DNA of 64,000 nucleotides from Streptomyces eurythermus. Lineage in GTDB: Bacteria; Actinomycetota; Actinomycetes; Streptomycetales; Streptomycetaceae. Every line of letters starts with the position of its first letter. The first letter of the stretch is position 1. The notes under the pieces were generated by a model. It saw only the letters and a list, made by a program, of their open reading frames with translations. It had not been told where the DNA came from and did not search any database. This document shows positions 1 to 8,528 of this stretch, piece after piece. The position numbers were made by a program, and so were the translations under genes. Where the stretch lies: positions 1-64,000 of the forward strand of contig NZ_BMSK01000011.1 in NCBI RefSeq assembly GCF_014649115.1, given 5' to 3'.

Positions 1-172
1 AGACGTCGCAATCCACACCGAACCCGGAAGGCCCTCACCCGTTCAAGATCTCTCAGCCGAGACCTGGCTCACCTGTCCACAACCTCCCCGGACAGAACAG
101 CTAGCGCCCGGCATCGCGCCCAGCCGTACACCTGGCCGTAGCCGGTCGGGCCGGGTCCGGTTCGGTGTGCCG

Positions 173-194
173 TCCGGGCGCCGCGGCGCCCGGA
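173..194 (-). terminator. Hairpin terminator of the glycan operon
   Basis: The 22 bases form a perfect palindrome (arms TCCGGGCGCC and GGCGCCCGGA around a short GC centre). It lies about 10 bases past the stop codon of the GH38 gene. No T-tract follows, which is usual for actinobacterial hairpin terminators. It is likely the end of the six-gene reverse-strand operon. Positions 1-172 hold no recognisable gene. Confidence 0.6.
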
Positions 195-204
195 ACCCCG
201 CCGG

Positions 205-3200
205 TCAGGGCCGGCCGAACCTGAGCGTGACGAGTTCGAACGGACGCAGGCGTACGGTGATCCGCTCGTCCTCGCGGGCGGGCGGCTCCGCGTCCGGCAG
301 CGGGCGTTCCAGCAGGTCGGTGACGGTGACATCGGTGAACGGGAAGCCGGTCGTCAGGGTCGCCCGGGCGCGGCCGCCGTGGGCCTCGTGGAAGCGGACC
401 ACCACGTCCCCGCTGCCGTCGTCGGCGAGTTTCACCGCCGTCACCACCACCGCGTCGTCGTCCACGCCCACCAGCGGGGTCACCGCGCGGGCGCCGGTCG
501 TGTGCCGCTCCGGCAGGTTGATCCGCCAGCCCTCGCGGACCGCGTCACCGACCGAGGCGCCGACGACCAGGGCGTGCCGGAAGCGGTGGACGCCCTGGTC
601 GGTCTCCGGGTCGGGAAAGCGCGGGGCGCGCAGCAGGGAGACCCGGACCGTGGTGGTCGTGCCGCGGTCGCCGTCCGCGCGGACCGTGCGGGTCACATCG
701 TGGCCGTACGTCGAGTCGTTGACGACCGCCACGCCCCAGCCGGGCTCCTCCAGGTGCACGAAGCGGTGGTTGCACGCCTCGAACTTGGCCGCCTCCCAGG
801 AGGTGTTGGTGTGGGTGGGGCGGAAGGCGTGCCCGAACTGGGTCTCGGACGCGTACCGTTCGGCGTGCAGGTCGAGCGGGAACGCCAGCTTCAGGAACTT
901 CTCCGTCTCGTGCCAGTCCACCTCGGTGTCGATGACCAGCCGGCGCTCTCCCGGCGGCAGGGTCAGCAGCTGGGTGACCCGGGAGGAGCCGAAGGACCGG
1001 ACGATCCGCACCGAGGCGCCGTCCTCGCCGGCCGTGACCGTCTCGGCGTCGGTGAGGTCGGTGACGGTGTTGCGGTAGAAGGAGTCGACGTCCCAGGCGT
1101 CCCACATGTTCGGGAAGTCCGGGTGGAGTTGGAGGAGGTTGGCGGCGGTGCCGGGGGCGATCGTCTCGCGGCCGGCGCCGTGATCGTAGGCGGAGACGAC
1201 CAGGCCCCGGGCGTCCACGGTGATCCGCAGCAGGCCGTTGTCCAGCCCGAACCCGCCGTCCTCGCGGGGCGTGAGCGTGCTGGTGCCGGGCGCGTCCGGG
1301 GTGGCAGCGGCGCCCGCCGGGACGCCGTGGCGGGCGTGCGGGGCGGAGTTGAACAGCAGCGGGGTCGTCCCCTCGCCCGCCAGGGCGCGCTGGGCCGCGT
1401 CGATGACCGCGGTCAGTTCCGTGGCCAGCCGCTCGTACGTCGCCCGGGCCTCCCGGTGCACCCAGGCGATGGACGAACCGGGCAGGATGTCGTGGAACTG
1501 GTGCAGCAGCACCGTCTTCCAGATGCGGTCCAACTCCTCGTACGGGTACGGGAGCCCGGTGCGCACGGCGGCGGTGGCCGCCCAGAGTTCGGCCTCGCGC
1601 AGCAGGTGCTCGGAGCGCCGGTTGCCCTGTTTGGTCCGGGCTTGGCTGGTGAGGGTGGCGCGGTGCAGTTCGAGGTACAACTCCCCGACCCAGACCGGCG
1701 GTTCGGGGTACTCGGCCTCGGCCTGCTCGAAGAAGGCGCGCGGGGTCTCCCAGCGGACGGTGGCCGAGCCCTCCAGATCGCGCAGCCGGGCCGCCTTGGC
1801 GACCATCTCCCGCGTGGTGCCGCCGCCTCCGTCGCCCCAGCCGGTGGGGGCGAGGGAGTGCCGGGCCCTGCCCTTGTCGCGGAAGTTGCGTACCGCGTGG
1901 GCGATCTCGCTGCCCTTCATCGAGCAGTTGTAGGTGTCGACCGGCGGGAAGTGCGTGAAGATCCGGGTGCCGTCGATGCCCTCCCAGTGGAAGGTGTGGT
2001 GCGGGAACCTGTTGGTCTGCGACCACGAGATCTTCTGCGTCAGCAGCCACTTGGAGCCGGCCGCCTTGATGATCTGCGGCAGCCCCGCGGCGAACCCGAA
2101 GGTGTCCGGCAGCCAGGCCTCCTCGTTCTCGATGCCGAACTCGTCGAGGAAGAACCGCTTGCCGTGGGTGAACTGCCGGGCCATCGCCTCCGAGCCGGGC
2201 ATGTTGGTGTCCGACTCCACCCACATCCCGCCGGCCGGCACGAACCGCCCCTCGGCGACCGCCTTCTTCACCCGCGCCCACACCTCGGGACGGTGCTCCT
2301 TCACCCACGCCCACTGCTGGGCCTGGGACATGGCGAAGACGAAGTCCGGCTCGTCCTCCAGCAGCGCGGTCATGTTGGACACCGTCCGGGCCACCTTGCG
2401 CACGGTCTCGCGCAGCGGCCACAGCCAGGCGGAGTCGATGTGGGCGTGCCCGACGGCGCCGATCCGGTGCGCGGAGGGGACGGCGGGGGCCGACAGCACG
2501 CCGGTGAGCCGCTCCCGGGCCCGGCCTGCGGTGGCGTTCACGTCCTGGAGGTCGACGGTGTCCAGGGCCCGTTCGACCGCGCGCAGGATGTCCCAGCGGC
2601 GCGGGGAGTCCACGGGCAGTTCGGCCATCAGCTCGCCGAGCACCTCCAGGTCCATGACCAGCTGCCACACGGTCTCGTCGAACACGGCGAGGTCCATGCG
2701 GGCGAGGGTGTACTGGGGTTCGGTGCCGGCGGTGTCCTTGTCGCCGAGCCAGGTGGGCCGGAAGGGCTGGTAGTCGAGGATGACGGGGTTGGAGGCGGCC
2801 TCGATGTGCAGGCGCACCTCTTCGCCGCCCGCGACGGGCGCGCCGATCCGCACCCACTGGTTGCGCGGGTTGAGGCCCTTCACGGGGGTGCCGTCGGGCC
2901 GGTAGACCAGGCCCTCGCACTGGAAGCCGGGCATGTTCTCGTCGAAGCCGAGGTCGAGCAGGGCCTCGACGGTCCGCCCGGCCCACGCCTCGGGCACGGT
3001 CCCGGTCACCCGGAACCAGCTGGTGCCCCAGGGAGCACCCCAGCGGGCGCCCACCGCGATCGGCTCGGGCGCGGCGGCCAGCCCCTCGGCGACCGGCACC
3101 GGCTCGCCGGGCGCGTGCCACACCGCGACCTGGAGCGGCACGGACTCGGGGTACACGGCGGGGCGGATACGTTCGTCGAGCACGCGCCTGAGGCGGGCTT

Positions 3201-3225
3201 CCACCAGCGTGCGGTCGTCATGCAT
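205..3225 (-). CDS. GH38 alpha-mannosidase
   Basis: This 1006-residue protein is a retaining alpha-mannosidase of glycoside hydrolase family 38 and should release alpha-linked mannose from N-glycan fragments. The zinc site is visible as AHIDSAWLWP (His262, Asp264). The nucleophile is Asp373 in WLPDTFGF, and a later HQFHDILPGSS motif supplies another zinc histidine. Length and architecture (N-terminal beta domain, catalytic core, long C-terminal beta region) match bacterial family members. There is no signal peptide, so it probably acts in the cytoplasm on imported oligosaccharides. The ATG at 3225 has an AGGGAG site upstream. It is the last gene of the operon, 29 bases after the GH85 gene. 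Confidence 0.93.
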   Translation of the reverse strand: MHDDRTLVEARLRRVLDERIRPAVYPESVPLQVAVWHAPGEPVPVAEGLAAAPEPIAVGARWGAPWGTSWFRVTGTVPEAWAGRTVEALLDLGFDENMPGFQCEGLVYRPDGTPVKGLNPRNQWVRIGAPVAGGEEVRLHIEAASNPVILDYQPFRPTWLGDKDTAGTEPQYTLARMDLAVFDETVWQLVMDLEVLGELMAELPVDSPRRWDILRAVERALDTVDLQDVNATAGRARERLTGVLSAPAVPSAHRIGAVGHAHIDSAWLWPLRETVRKVARTVSNMTALLEDEPDFVFAMSQAQQWAWVKEHRPEVWARVKKAVAEGRFVPAGGMWVESDTNMPGSEAMARQFTHGKRFFLDEFGIENEEAWLPDTFGFAAGLPQIIKAAGSKWLLTQKISWSQTNRFPHHTFHWEGIDGTRIFTHFPPVDTYNCSMKGSEIAHAVRNFRDKGRARHSLAPTGWGDGGGGTTREMVAKAARLRDLEGSATVRWETPRAFFEQAEAEYPEPPVWVGELYLELHRATLTSQARTKQGNRRSEHLLREAELWAATAAVRTGLPYPYEELDRIWKTVLLHQFHDILPGSSIAWVHREARATYERLATELTAVIDAAQRALAGEGTTPLLFNSAPHARHGVPAGAAATPDAPGTSTLTPREDGGFGLDNGLLRITVDARGLVVSAYDHGAGRETIAPGTAANLLQLHPDFPNMWDAWDVDSFYRNTVTDLTDAETVTAGEDGASVRIVRSFGSSRVTQLLTLPPGERRLVIDTEVDWHETEKFLKLAFPLDLHAERYASETQFGHAFRPTHTNTSWEAAKFEACNHRFVHLEEPGWGVAVVNDSTYGHDVTRTVRADGDRGTTTTVRVSLLRAPRFPDPETDQGVHRFRHALVVGASVGDAVREGWRINLPERHTTGARAVTPLVGVDDDAVVVTAVKLADDGSGDVVVRFHEAHGGRARATLTTGFPFTDVTVTDLLERPLPDAEPPAREDERITVRLRPFELVTLRFGRP

Positions 3226-3254
3226 GCGGGGTGCTCCCTGCGGGTTCCGGGTGA

Positions 3255-5456
3255 TTACCAGGGGTGGGTGACGGTGACGGGGGCCGAGGCGTTGTAGAGC
3301 TCCCCCACGGCGCGCACTTCGAACCGTGCGGCCGGCTCGCCCCGCTCGGGCCGCAGGCCGGCGACGAACCAGGCGCGCTGACCGGTGGCGCCGAGGAAGC
3401 GGCGGGTGCCGTCGGCCAGGAGGCGGTGGAGGGTGTAGTGGCGGACGGGGCCGGGGGCGGGGTTCCAGGCGAGGCGGAGGTCACCGCCGTCGGCCGCGGT
3501 GACGCGGGCGGCGGAGGGGGCGGCGGGGGCCGGCGGGGTACCGGCGGGGCGGACGGCGAGGCCGCCGAGCCGCCAGCGCACCGGGGTCGGGCCGTCGGTG
3601 GGGGTGAGCCGGATACCGAGGGCGTGTACGGTGCCGGAGAGGCCGGTGAGCGGGACGGTGACGGTCTGCCAGCCGTTGACCGAGTTCACACGGGCGTGGG
3701 CGTGGCCGGGGTCTCCGGGTGCTTCGGTGTGAGCCGAGTTCACACCGTCTTCCTCCTGACTGGAGTTCACGTCGCCCTCTGGCTCACCGGAGTTCACACC
3801 GTGCTCCGCCTGACCGGAGTTCACACCCGGCCTGACGGCCGACGACGGCCCGGCAGCCCGCGCGTTGACCGAGTTCACAGCCAGATACCTGTACGGCGGT
3901 GTCTCCCCCGGCCCGCTCGGTAGCGCCGTTGCCACCGCCAGTTCGACGTTCACATCCCCAGACTCGCTCCGGAACGTCAGGTCGACAACCGTGTTCACAG
4001 CGATCGGGAGCCGGGTCGCGTACAGGTCCAGCAGCACCGGTTGATCGAGTTCACCGGCCGCCAGCACGCTGCTCCCGCCCCGCCAGGCGTCGGCGAAGTC
4101 GAAGGCGACCGTCGGCCGCTTCCCCGCCGTCCGGACCACCCACCGCCGTGACGGCAGCCGGTCCTGGAGGCCGAGATGGTTCCAGGGGCTCTCCGAGACG
4201 ACGGCCCCCTCCTCGTACCACCGCAGCCCGTGACCCGTGTTGAAGACGGTCGCGAACGGCACGGAGGTCACCGTCGACCGGTCCGCCACGGACACCGCCG
4301 GCGCCCGCCACGGATCGCCCGGGTCGGGTCGGGACGGGTCCATGGAACGCCCGGTCCAGAACCGGTCGTCGGCCGCGTGGAAGTCCCCGGGGCTGCGGCG
4401 GTCGGCGGGCAGGTGGTTCCGGGTCCACTCGGGCCGGTAGAACCCGACCGAGGTGACGTGCGGCTTCCCGGCCGGCACGATCGCGTCCCAGTTCACATAC
4501 GTACCGGACCCGTTCGACTCGACGTCGACGCCGGCCCACAGTTCGTAGCGGCCGCGCCCCAGCCGGTCCGCCTTCGTGCCGGACGACGCCAGCGAGGCCG
4601 CGCTCCACCGGAAGTCCACGAACATGCTGTCGGCGGCCTGGAAGAACGCCTGGTTCTGGCTGGTCAGCGCGCCCTGCCAGCTGACCGTGCCGTTCACGGT
4701 CAGCGCGTCGTACCAGGTCACCCGCTGCCCCTTGGCCGCGGCCAGCGCCTTCAGCTCCTTGACGAAGCCCAGCATGGCCGTGCCCAGCGCGGTGTTCCCG
4801 CCGCCCGTCTCGGCGTTGAGGAACCAGCCGTCGAAGCCGTACGCCGCCGCCACCGCGACGAGTTGCGCGGCGAGCGGGTAGTGACCGGTGGCATCCCGCT
4901 GCACCAGGTCGCGGGTCCACTGGAGCTGTCCGCCGTAGGCCGCCGGTGGCAGGAAGACGTTCCCGAGGACGGGCACGCCGTGCCGGTGGGCCGCGTCGAC
5001 GACCGGGGCGTTCGGGGCGAGGATCAGGCCCTCGCCGGCCGAGCCGCCCCAGAACACCAGCTCGTCGAGGTACGCCCAGTGGGTGAGCGCGTAGTAGTCG
5101 GCGGTGGCCGAGCCCTGGGAGGGGTTGGCCGACGTCGGGCCGAAGGAGACCAGCGCCTGGACGCGGGCCTGCCCCGTGCGGGCGGTGGGGTTCGCGGGGG
5201 TCGGGGTGAATCGCGCGGCGAGGGGTACGGTCGCGGCGTTGAAGGCGAGGTCGGGGTCGTCGGCGGCGCGCCAGCTCTTCAGGCTGCGCCAGGTGATGCC
5301 GGGGCCGGGGCTGCCGGCGGGCAGCGAGTCCGGGAACCAGTAGGCGGCGTACGGCGGGGTGGCGGCGGTGGCGCGCGGGGCCGCCGTGGCGCTCCCCGCG
5401 GTGGTCAGGGCCGCGGCACCGGCGGCGAGCAGGACGGTGCGTCTGCTGGGGTTCAC
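3255..5456 (-). CDS. Secreted GH85 endo-beta-N-acetylglucosaminidase
   Basis: This 733-residue protein cleaves between the two core GlcNAc residues of N-glycans (ENGase). The catalytic pair is in GFDGWFLNAE, with Asn214 and Glu216 as expected for substrate-assisted GH85 enzymes. The N-terminus SRRTVLLAA followed by an Ala-rich stretch is a Tat signal, so it should be exported folded. After the barrel comes a jelly-roll-like domain, interrupted by an acidic 9-residue repeat (see 3674-3879), and then a fibronectin-like C-terminal domain ending in HPW. The GTG start at 5456 overlaps the upstream TGA by 4 bases, showing translational coupling. The open frame runs further upstream, but that part overlaps the GH5 gene and is not coding. 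Confidence 0.93.
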   Translation of the reverse strand: MNPSRRTVLLAAGAAALTTAGSATAAPRATAATPPYAAYWFPDSLPAGSPGPGITWRSLKSWRAADDPDLAFNAATVPLAARFTPTPANPTARTGQARVQALVSFGPTSANPSQGSATADYYALTHWAYLDELVFWGGSAGEGLILAPNAPVVDAAHRHGVPVLGNVFLPPAAYGGQLQWTRDLVQRDATGHYPLAAQLVAVAAAYGFDGWFLNAETGGGNTALGTAMLGFVKELKALAAAKGQRVTWYDALTVNGTVSWQGALTSQNQAFFQAADSMFVDFRWSAASLASSGTKADRLGRGRYELWAGVDVESNGSGTYVNWDAIVPAGKPHVTSVGFYRPEWTRNHLPADRRSPGDFHAADDRFWTGRSMDPSRPDPGDPWRAPAVSVADRSTVTSVPFATVFNTGHGLRWYEEGAVVSESPWNHLGLQDRLPSRRWVVRTAGKRPTVAFDFADAWRGGSSVLAAGELDQPVLLDLYATRLPIAVNTVVDLTFRSESGDVNVELAVATALPSGPGETPPYRYLAVNSVNARAAGPSSAVRPGVNSGQAEHGVNSGEPEGDVNSSQEEDGVNSAHTEAPGDPGHAHARVNSVNGWQTVTVPLTGLSGTVHALGIRLTPTDGPTPVRWRLGGLAVRPAGTPPAPAAPSAARVTAADGGDLRLAWNPAPGPVRHYTLHRLLADGTRRFLGATGQRAWFVAGLRPERGEPAARFEVRAVGELYNASAPVTVTHPW
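3674..3879 (-). repeat. 27-bp minisatellite inside the GH85 gene
   Basis: The 17-mer CGTTGACCGAGTTCACA occurs at 3674-3690 and again at 3863-3879, exactly 189 bases (7 x 27) apart. Between them GAGTTCAC recurs at 3736, 3763, 3790 and 3817, all on the same 27-base lattice. In the protein each unit is nine residues beginning Val-Asn-Ser, for example VNSGQAEHG or VNSSQEEDG, mostly acidic and polar. The block interrupts the jelly-roll-like domain and is flanked on both sides by VNSVN. Some lattice positions have drifted (for example GPSSAVRPG). Confidence 0.85.
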
Positions 5457-6709
5457 GAGCGGGTGCCTCCTTGGGGGACGGGGAGTACCTGATCGGGCGT
5501 GACGACGTCGGTGATGCCGCGCGCGGTGAGGTGGTCCTGGTCGTCGGCGCGGGTGTCGAGCACGGTGGCCGGGCGGGCGCCGTCGGCGACGAGCCGGAAG
5601 TAGGCGTCGAAGACGTCGCCGCCGGGCGCGCAGCGGGAGCGGCGGTCCGGCGCGGCGGGCACGACGAGGGCCGTGCGGCGCACGGCCGGGGCGCGGTGGG
5701 TGCCGCGGGCCGCGTCGGCCAGCGCGCGGGCGATGTCCTTCGGCCGCCGTTCGCCGGTGAACAGGCCCAGGGAGTACTCGAGTTCGGGGAAGTCGGCGAG
5801 CGTGCGCGACACGTCGTGGGAGCACCACCAGGTGATGCCCCACAGGTCGGGGCAGTCCAGGGCGTTGCCGATCGTGGCCTCGGCGAAGGCGGCGGCGTGC
5901 TCGGCGGGCACCAGCGGCGCGGGGGCGCCGACCTCCTGGAGCCAGACCGGCCGGTGCGGGTCGTCCGCCCATGCCTTGGCGAGTTCGACCAGGTAGGCGG
6001 CGTGGTGCTCGACGGGCACGGAGGTACGGCCGTGTCGCTGGGCGGTTCCGTTGAACACCCAGGAGTGCACGGCGGTGACGGCGCCGAGCCGGGCGGAGTG
6101 GGCGGGGGTGAAGGGCTGGTCGTCCTGGTACCAGGCGGCGTCGTAGGAGGCGTGCAGATGGAGGCGGCCGGGGGCGCCCTCGGCGCAGGCGTCCAGCATC
6201 CGGGTGAGCCAGCGTCCGGCCTCGTCGGTGGTCACCGGGTCGGGATCGGGGTGGGGGCCGGCGGCGAACTGGTTGATCTCGTTGCCGACGGTCATGCCGA
6301 GGAAGTGCGGCCGGTCGGCGAGGGCGGCGGCGAGGGTGCGCAGATAGGCGGCCTGCCCGGCGGTGACGTCCGGGTCGGTGAAGAGGTTGCGGCGGTGCCA
6401 GGTACGGGTCCAGGCGGGCAGGAAGTCGAAGCTGGACAGGTGGCCCTGCAGTCCGTCCACGGCGGTGTCGAGGCCGCGTTCGGCGGCGGCGTCGGCGAGG
6501 GCCACGAGCTGCTCGACGGCGCGGGGGCGGATCAGGGTGCGGTTGGGCTGGAAGTACGGCCACAGCGGGAAGACGCGGATGTGGTCCAGGCCGAGCGCGG
6601 CGATCGCGTCGAGGTCGGCGCGGACGGAGTCGAGGTCGAAGTCGAGCCAGTGGTGGAACCACCCTTGGCTGGGCGTGTAGTTGACGCCGAAGCGTACGGC
6701 GGGGGGCAT
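5453..6709 (-). CDS. GH5-type glycoside hydrolase, probable beta-mannosidase
   Basis: This 418-residue cytoplasmic protein is a TIM-barrel glycosidase of the GH-A clan. Visible motifs are the N-terminal strand FGVNYTPSQGW, the acid/base Glu144 in VGNEINQF and the nucleophile Glu259 in VWLQEVGAP. A beta-mannosidase acting on the Man-GlcNAc core left by ENGase (subfamily GH5_18) would fit the neighbours, but the subfamily is inferred. The ATG at 6709 has AAGGA upstream. Longer in-frame starts fall inside the permease gene and are low-complexity Arg/Pro. It sits between the permease (26-base gap) and GH85 (4-base overlap). Confidence 0.85.
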   Translation of the reverse strand: MPPAVRFGVNYTPSQGWFHHWLDFDLDSVRADLDAIAALGLDHIRVFPLWPYFQPNRTLIRPRAVEQLVALADAAAERGLDTAVDGLQGHLSSFDFLPAWTRTWHRRNLFTDPDVTAGQAAYLRTLAAALADRPHFLGMTVGNEINQFAAGPHPDPDPVTTDEAGRWLTRMLDACAEGAPGRLHLHASYDAAWYQDDQPFTPAHSARLGAVTAVHSWVFNGTAQRHGRTSVPVEHHAAYLVELAKAWADDPHRPVWLQEVGAPAPLVPAEHAAAFAEATIGNALDCPDLWGITWWCSHDVSRTLADFPELEYSLGLFTGERRPKDIARALADAARGTHRAPAVRRTALVVPAAPDRRSRCAPGGDVFDAYFRLVADGARPATVLDTRADDQDHLTARGITDVVTPDQVLPVPQGGTRS

Positions 6710-6735
6710 GCGGTGTCCTTGCGCTCGGGGGAGGT

Positions 6736-7638
6736 TCAGCCCTTGACGGCGCCTTCGCCGACGCCTCGGAAGAAGTACCGCTGGAGGCAGGCGAACAGGG
6801 CGATGAGCGGCGCCACGGCGATGACCGTGCCGGCGGCGACCAGGCGTTCGTCGTTGGCGAAGGTGCCGTGCAGATAGTTGAGGCCGATGGTCAGGGTGAA
6901 CTTGGAAGGGTCGCTCAGTACGATCAGCGGCCACAGGAAGTCGTCCCAGGCGCCCATGAAGGCGAAGATCGCCACGACGGCGAGGGTGCCCTTGACCGAG
7001 GGCAGGGCGATCCGCAGGAACCGCTGCCAGACGTCGGCGCCGTCGACGTAGGCGGCCTCCTCGATCTCGTGGGGCAGGGCGCGGAAGGCGCCCCGCATCA
7101 GCAGGACGTTCATCGCGCCGACGGCGCCGGGCAGGACGACGCCGATGAGCGTGTTGTTCAGCCCGAGTTCGCGCATGGTGGTGAACTGGGCGATGACGAT
7201 GCCCTCGACGGGGACGAGCATCGCCAGCACGAAGACGAGCGTGGTCACGCGTCGGCCGCGGTAGCGCAGCCGGGCCAGGGCGTATCCGGCGAGGGCCGAA
7301 CCGACGCAGTTGGTCACGACGTTGGCGACGGCGACCTTCAGGGAGTTCAGGGCGTAGTCCCAGACCGGGATGGTGTCGGCGACCCGGGCGTAGTTGTGCA
7401 GGGTGGGGTGGGCGGGCAGGAGGCTGGGCGGGGAGCTGTAGATGTCCTCGGTGGGGCCCTTGAGGGAGGTGGCCAGCTGCCAGAGGAACGGGCCCGTGGT
7501 CAGGGCGAGGACGGCCAGGAGCAGCAGGTACCGCCAGAGCAGTTCGGCGGGCCGGACGCGGCGGCCGTCGTCGGTGACGCGGGGCTCCCGGGCCGTGGCG
7601 GCGGGCCGCTCGGGGCGGACCTTCTCCAGGACGCTCAC
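6736..7638 (-). CDS. Sugar ABC transporter permease, MalG/CUT1 type
   Basis: This inner-membrane permease of about 300 residues has six predicted transmembrane segments. The cytoplasmic loop that docks the ATPase is seen as EIEEAAYVDGADVWQRF, the EAA motif. The C-terminal stretch around RYFFRGVGEGAVKG is typical of MalG-like proteins. The GTG start at 7638 overlaps the stop of the first permease (GTGA). No ATPase gene is present in the operon. CUT1 systems in Streptomyces commonly share a remote MsiK-type ATPase, which is expected here but not visible. Confidence 0.93.
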   Translation of the reverse strand: MSVLEKVRPERPAATAREPRVTDDGRRVRPAELLWRYLLLLAVLALTTGPFLWQLATSLKGPTEDIYSSPPSLLPAHPTLHNYARVADTIPVWDYALNSLKVAVANVVTNCVGSALAGYALARLRYRGRRVTTLVFVLAMLVPVEGIVIAQFTTMRELGLNNTLIGVVLPGAVGAMNVLLMRGAFRALPHEIEEAAYVDGADVWQRFLRIALPSVKGTLAVVAIFAFMGAWDDFLWPLIVLSDPSKFTLTIGLNYLHGTFANDERLVAAGTVIAVAPLIALFACLQRYFFRGVGEGAVKG

Positions 7639-8522
7639 GCTTCCTCCCTCCGGTCGGCGCGCAGGACGAGCAGCATCAAGGCGACGGTGACGGCGAACAC
7701 GACGACGGAGAGGGCGGAGGCGTAGCCGACCCGGCCGGTCAGACCGGTGCCGGTGCGCTGGACGAGCATGACCAGGGTGGTGTCCTCGCCGGCCGGGCCG
7801 CCGCTCGGGCCCGCCATCAGGTACACCTCGGAGAACACCTTGAAGGCGGCGACCGAGGAGAGCGCGGCGACCAGCACCATGGTGGACCGTACGGCGGGCA
7901 CGGTGACGGACAGGAAGCGGCGCACCGGTCCGGCCCCGTCGACGGCGGCGGCCTCGTGCAGTTCGCGTGGCACGTTCGCCAGCGCGGCCAGGTAGATGAC
8001 CATGTAGTAGCCGAGGCCCTTCCACACGGTGACCGCCATGGCGCTGAGCAGGAGCAGCCACTGGTCGCTGAGGAACCCGATCCGGCCGATGCCCACCGTC
8101 TCCAGTACCGAGTTGACCAGGCCGCGTTCGTCCAGCAGCCACACCCAGATCAGGCCCACCACGACGATCGAGGCGACGACGGGGGTGTAGAAGGCGGAGC
8201 GGAAGAAGGTGATCCCGGGGATGTTCCGGCGCACTAGCAGGGCGAGCAGCAGCGGCAGGACGACGAGTGCGGGGACGACGACCAGGACGTAGAGGACGCT
8301 GTTGCGCAGGCCGGTCCAGAACATGTCGTCGTGGAGCAGTTCGCGGAAGTTGGCGAGCCCGACGAAGCGGCCGGGGAGCAGGGTGCGGCGGTCGGTGAAG
8401 GAGTTCACCAGGGTGGAGACGAAGGGGTAGAGCACGAAGGCGCCGGTGATCAGCAGTCCGGGTGCGGCGAACAGCCAGGGGCTGGTGGGCAGTTGCCGCC
8501 GGACGCGGAGGGGGGTGGCCAT
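7635..8522 (-). CDS. Sugar ABC transporter permease, MalF/UgpA type
   Basis: This 295-residue permease pairs with the downstream MalG-type protein. It has an N-terminal transmembrane helix after a short basic tail, then five more hydrophobic segments, and the EAA loop ELHEAAAVDGAGPVRRF. The ATG at 8522 lies 6 bases after the stop of the binding-protein gene, so the two genes are coupled. The end overlaps the next start by 4 bases. Substrate is likely an N-glycan-derived oligosaccharide because of the flanking glycosidases; this is inference. Confidence 0.93.
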   Translation of the reverse strand: MATPLRVRRQLPTSPWLFAAPGLLITGAFVLYPFVSTLVNSFTDRRTLLPGRFVGLANFRELLHDDMFWTGLRNSVLYVLVVVPALVVLPLLLALLVRRNIPGITFFRSAFYTPVVASIVVVGLIWVWLLDERGLVNSVLETVGIGRIGFLSDQWLLLLSAMAVTVWKGLGYYMVIYLAALANVPRELHEAAAVDGAGPVRRFLSVTVPAVRSTMVLVAALSSVAAFKVFSEVYLMAGPSGGPAGEDTTLVMLVQRTGTGLTGRVGYASALSVVVFAVTVALMLLVLRADRREEA

Positions 8523-8528
8523 GGCGGG

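Noticed and set aside
379..3297. 972-codon forward frame opposite the GH38 gene
   Set aside because: Mirror frame produced by high G/C at third positions; Val/Gly/Arg-rich, no domain.
3674..3879. CRISPR-like regular repeats
   Set aside because: The 27-bp units are contiguous with short divergence rather than repeats plus unique spacers, lie in frame inside a coding region and have no cas genes nearby.
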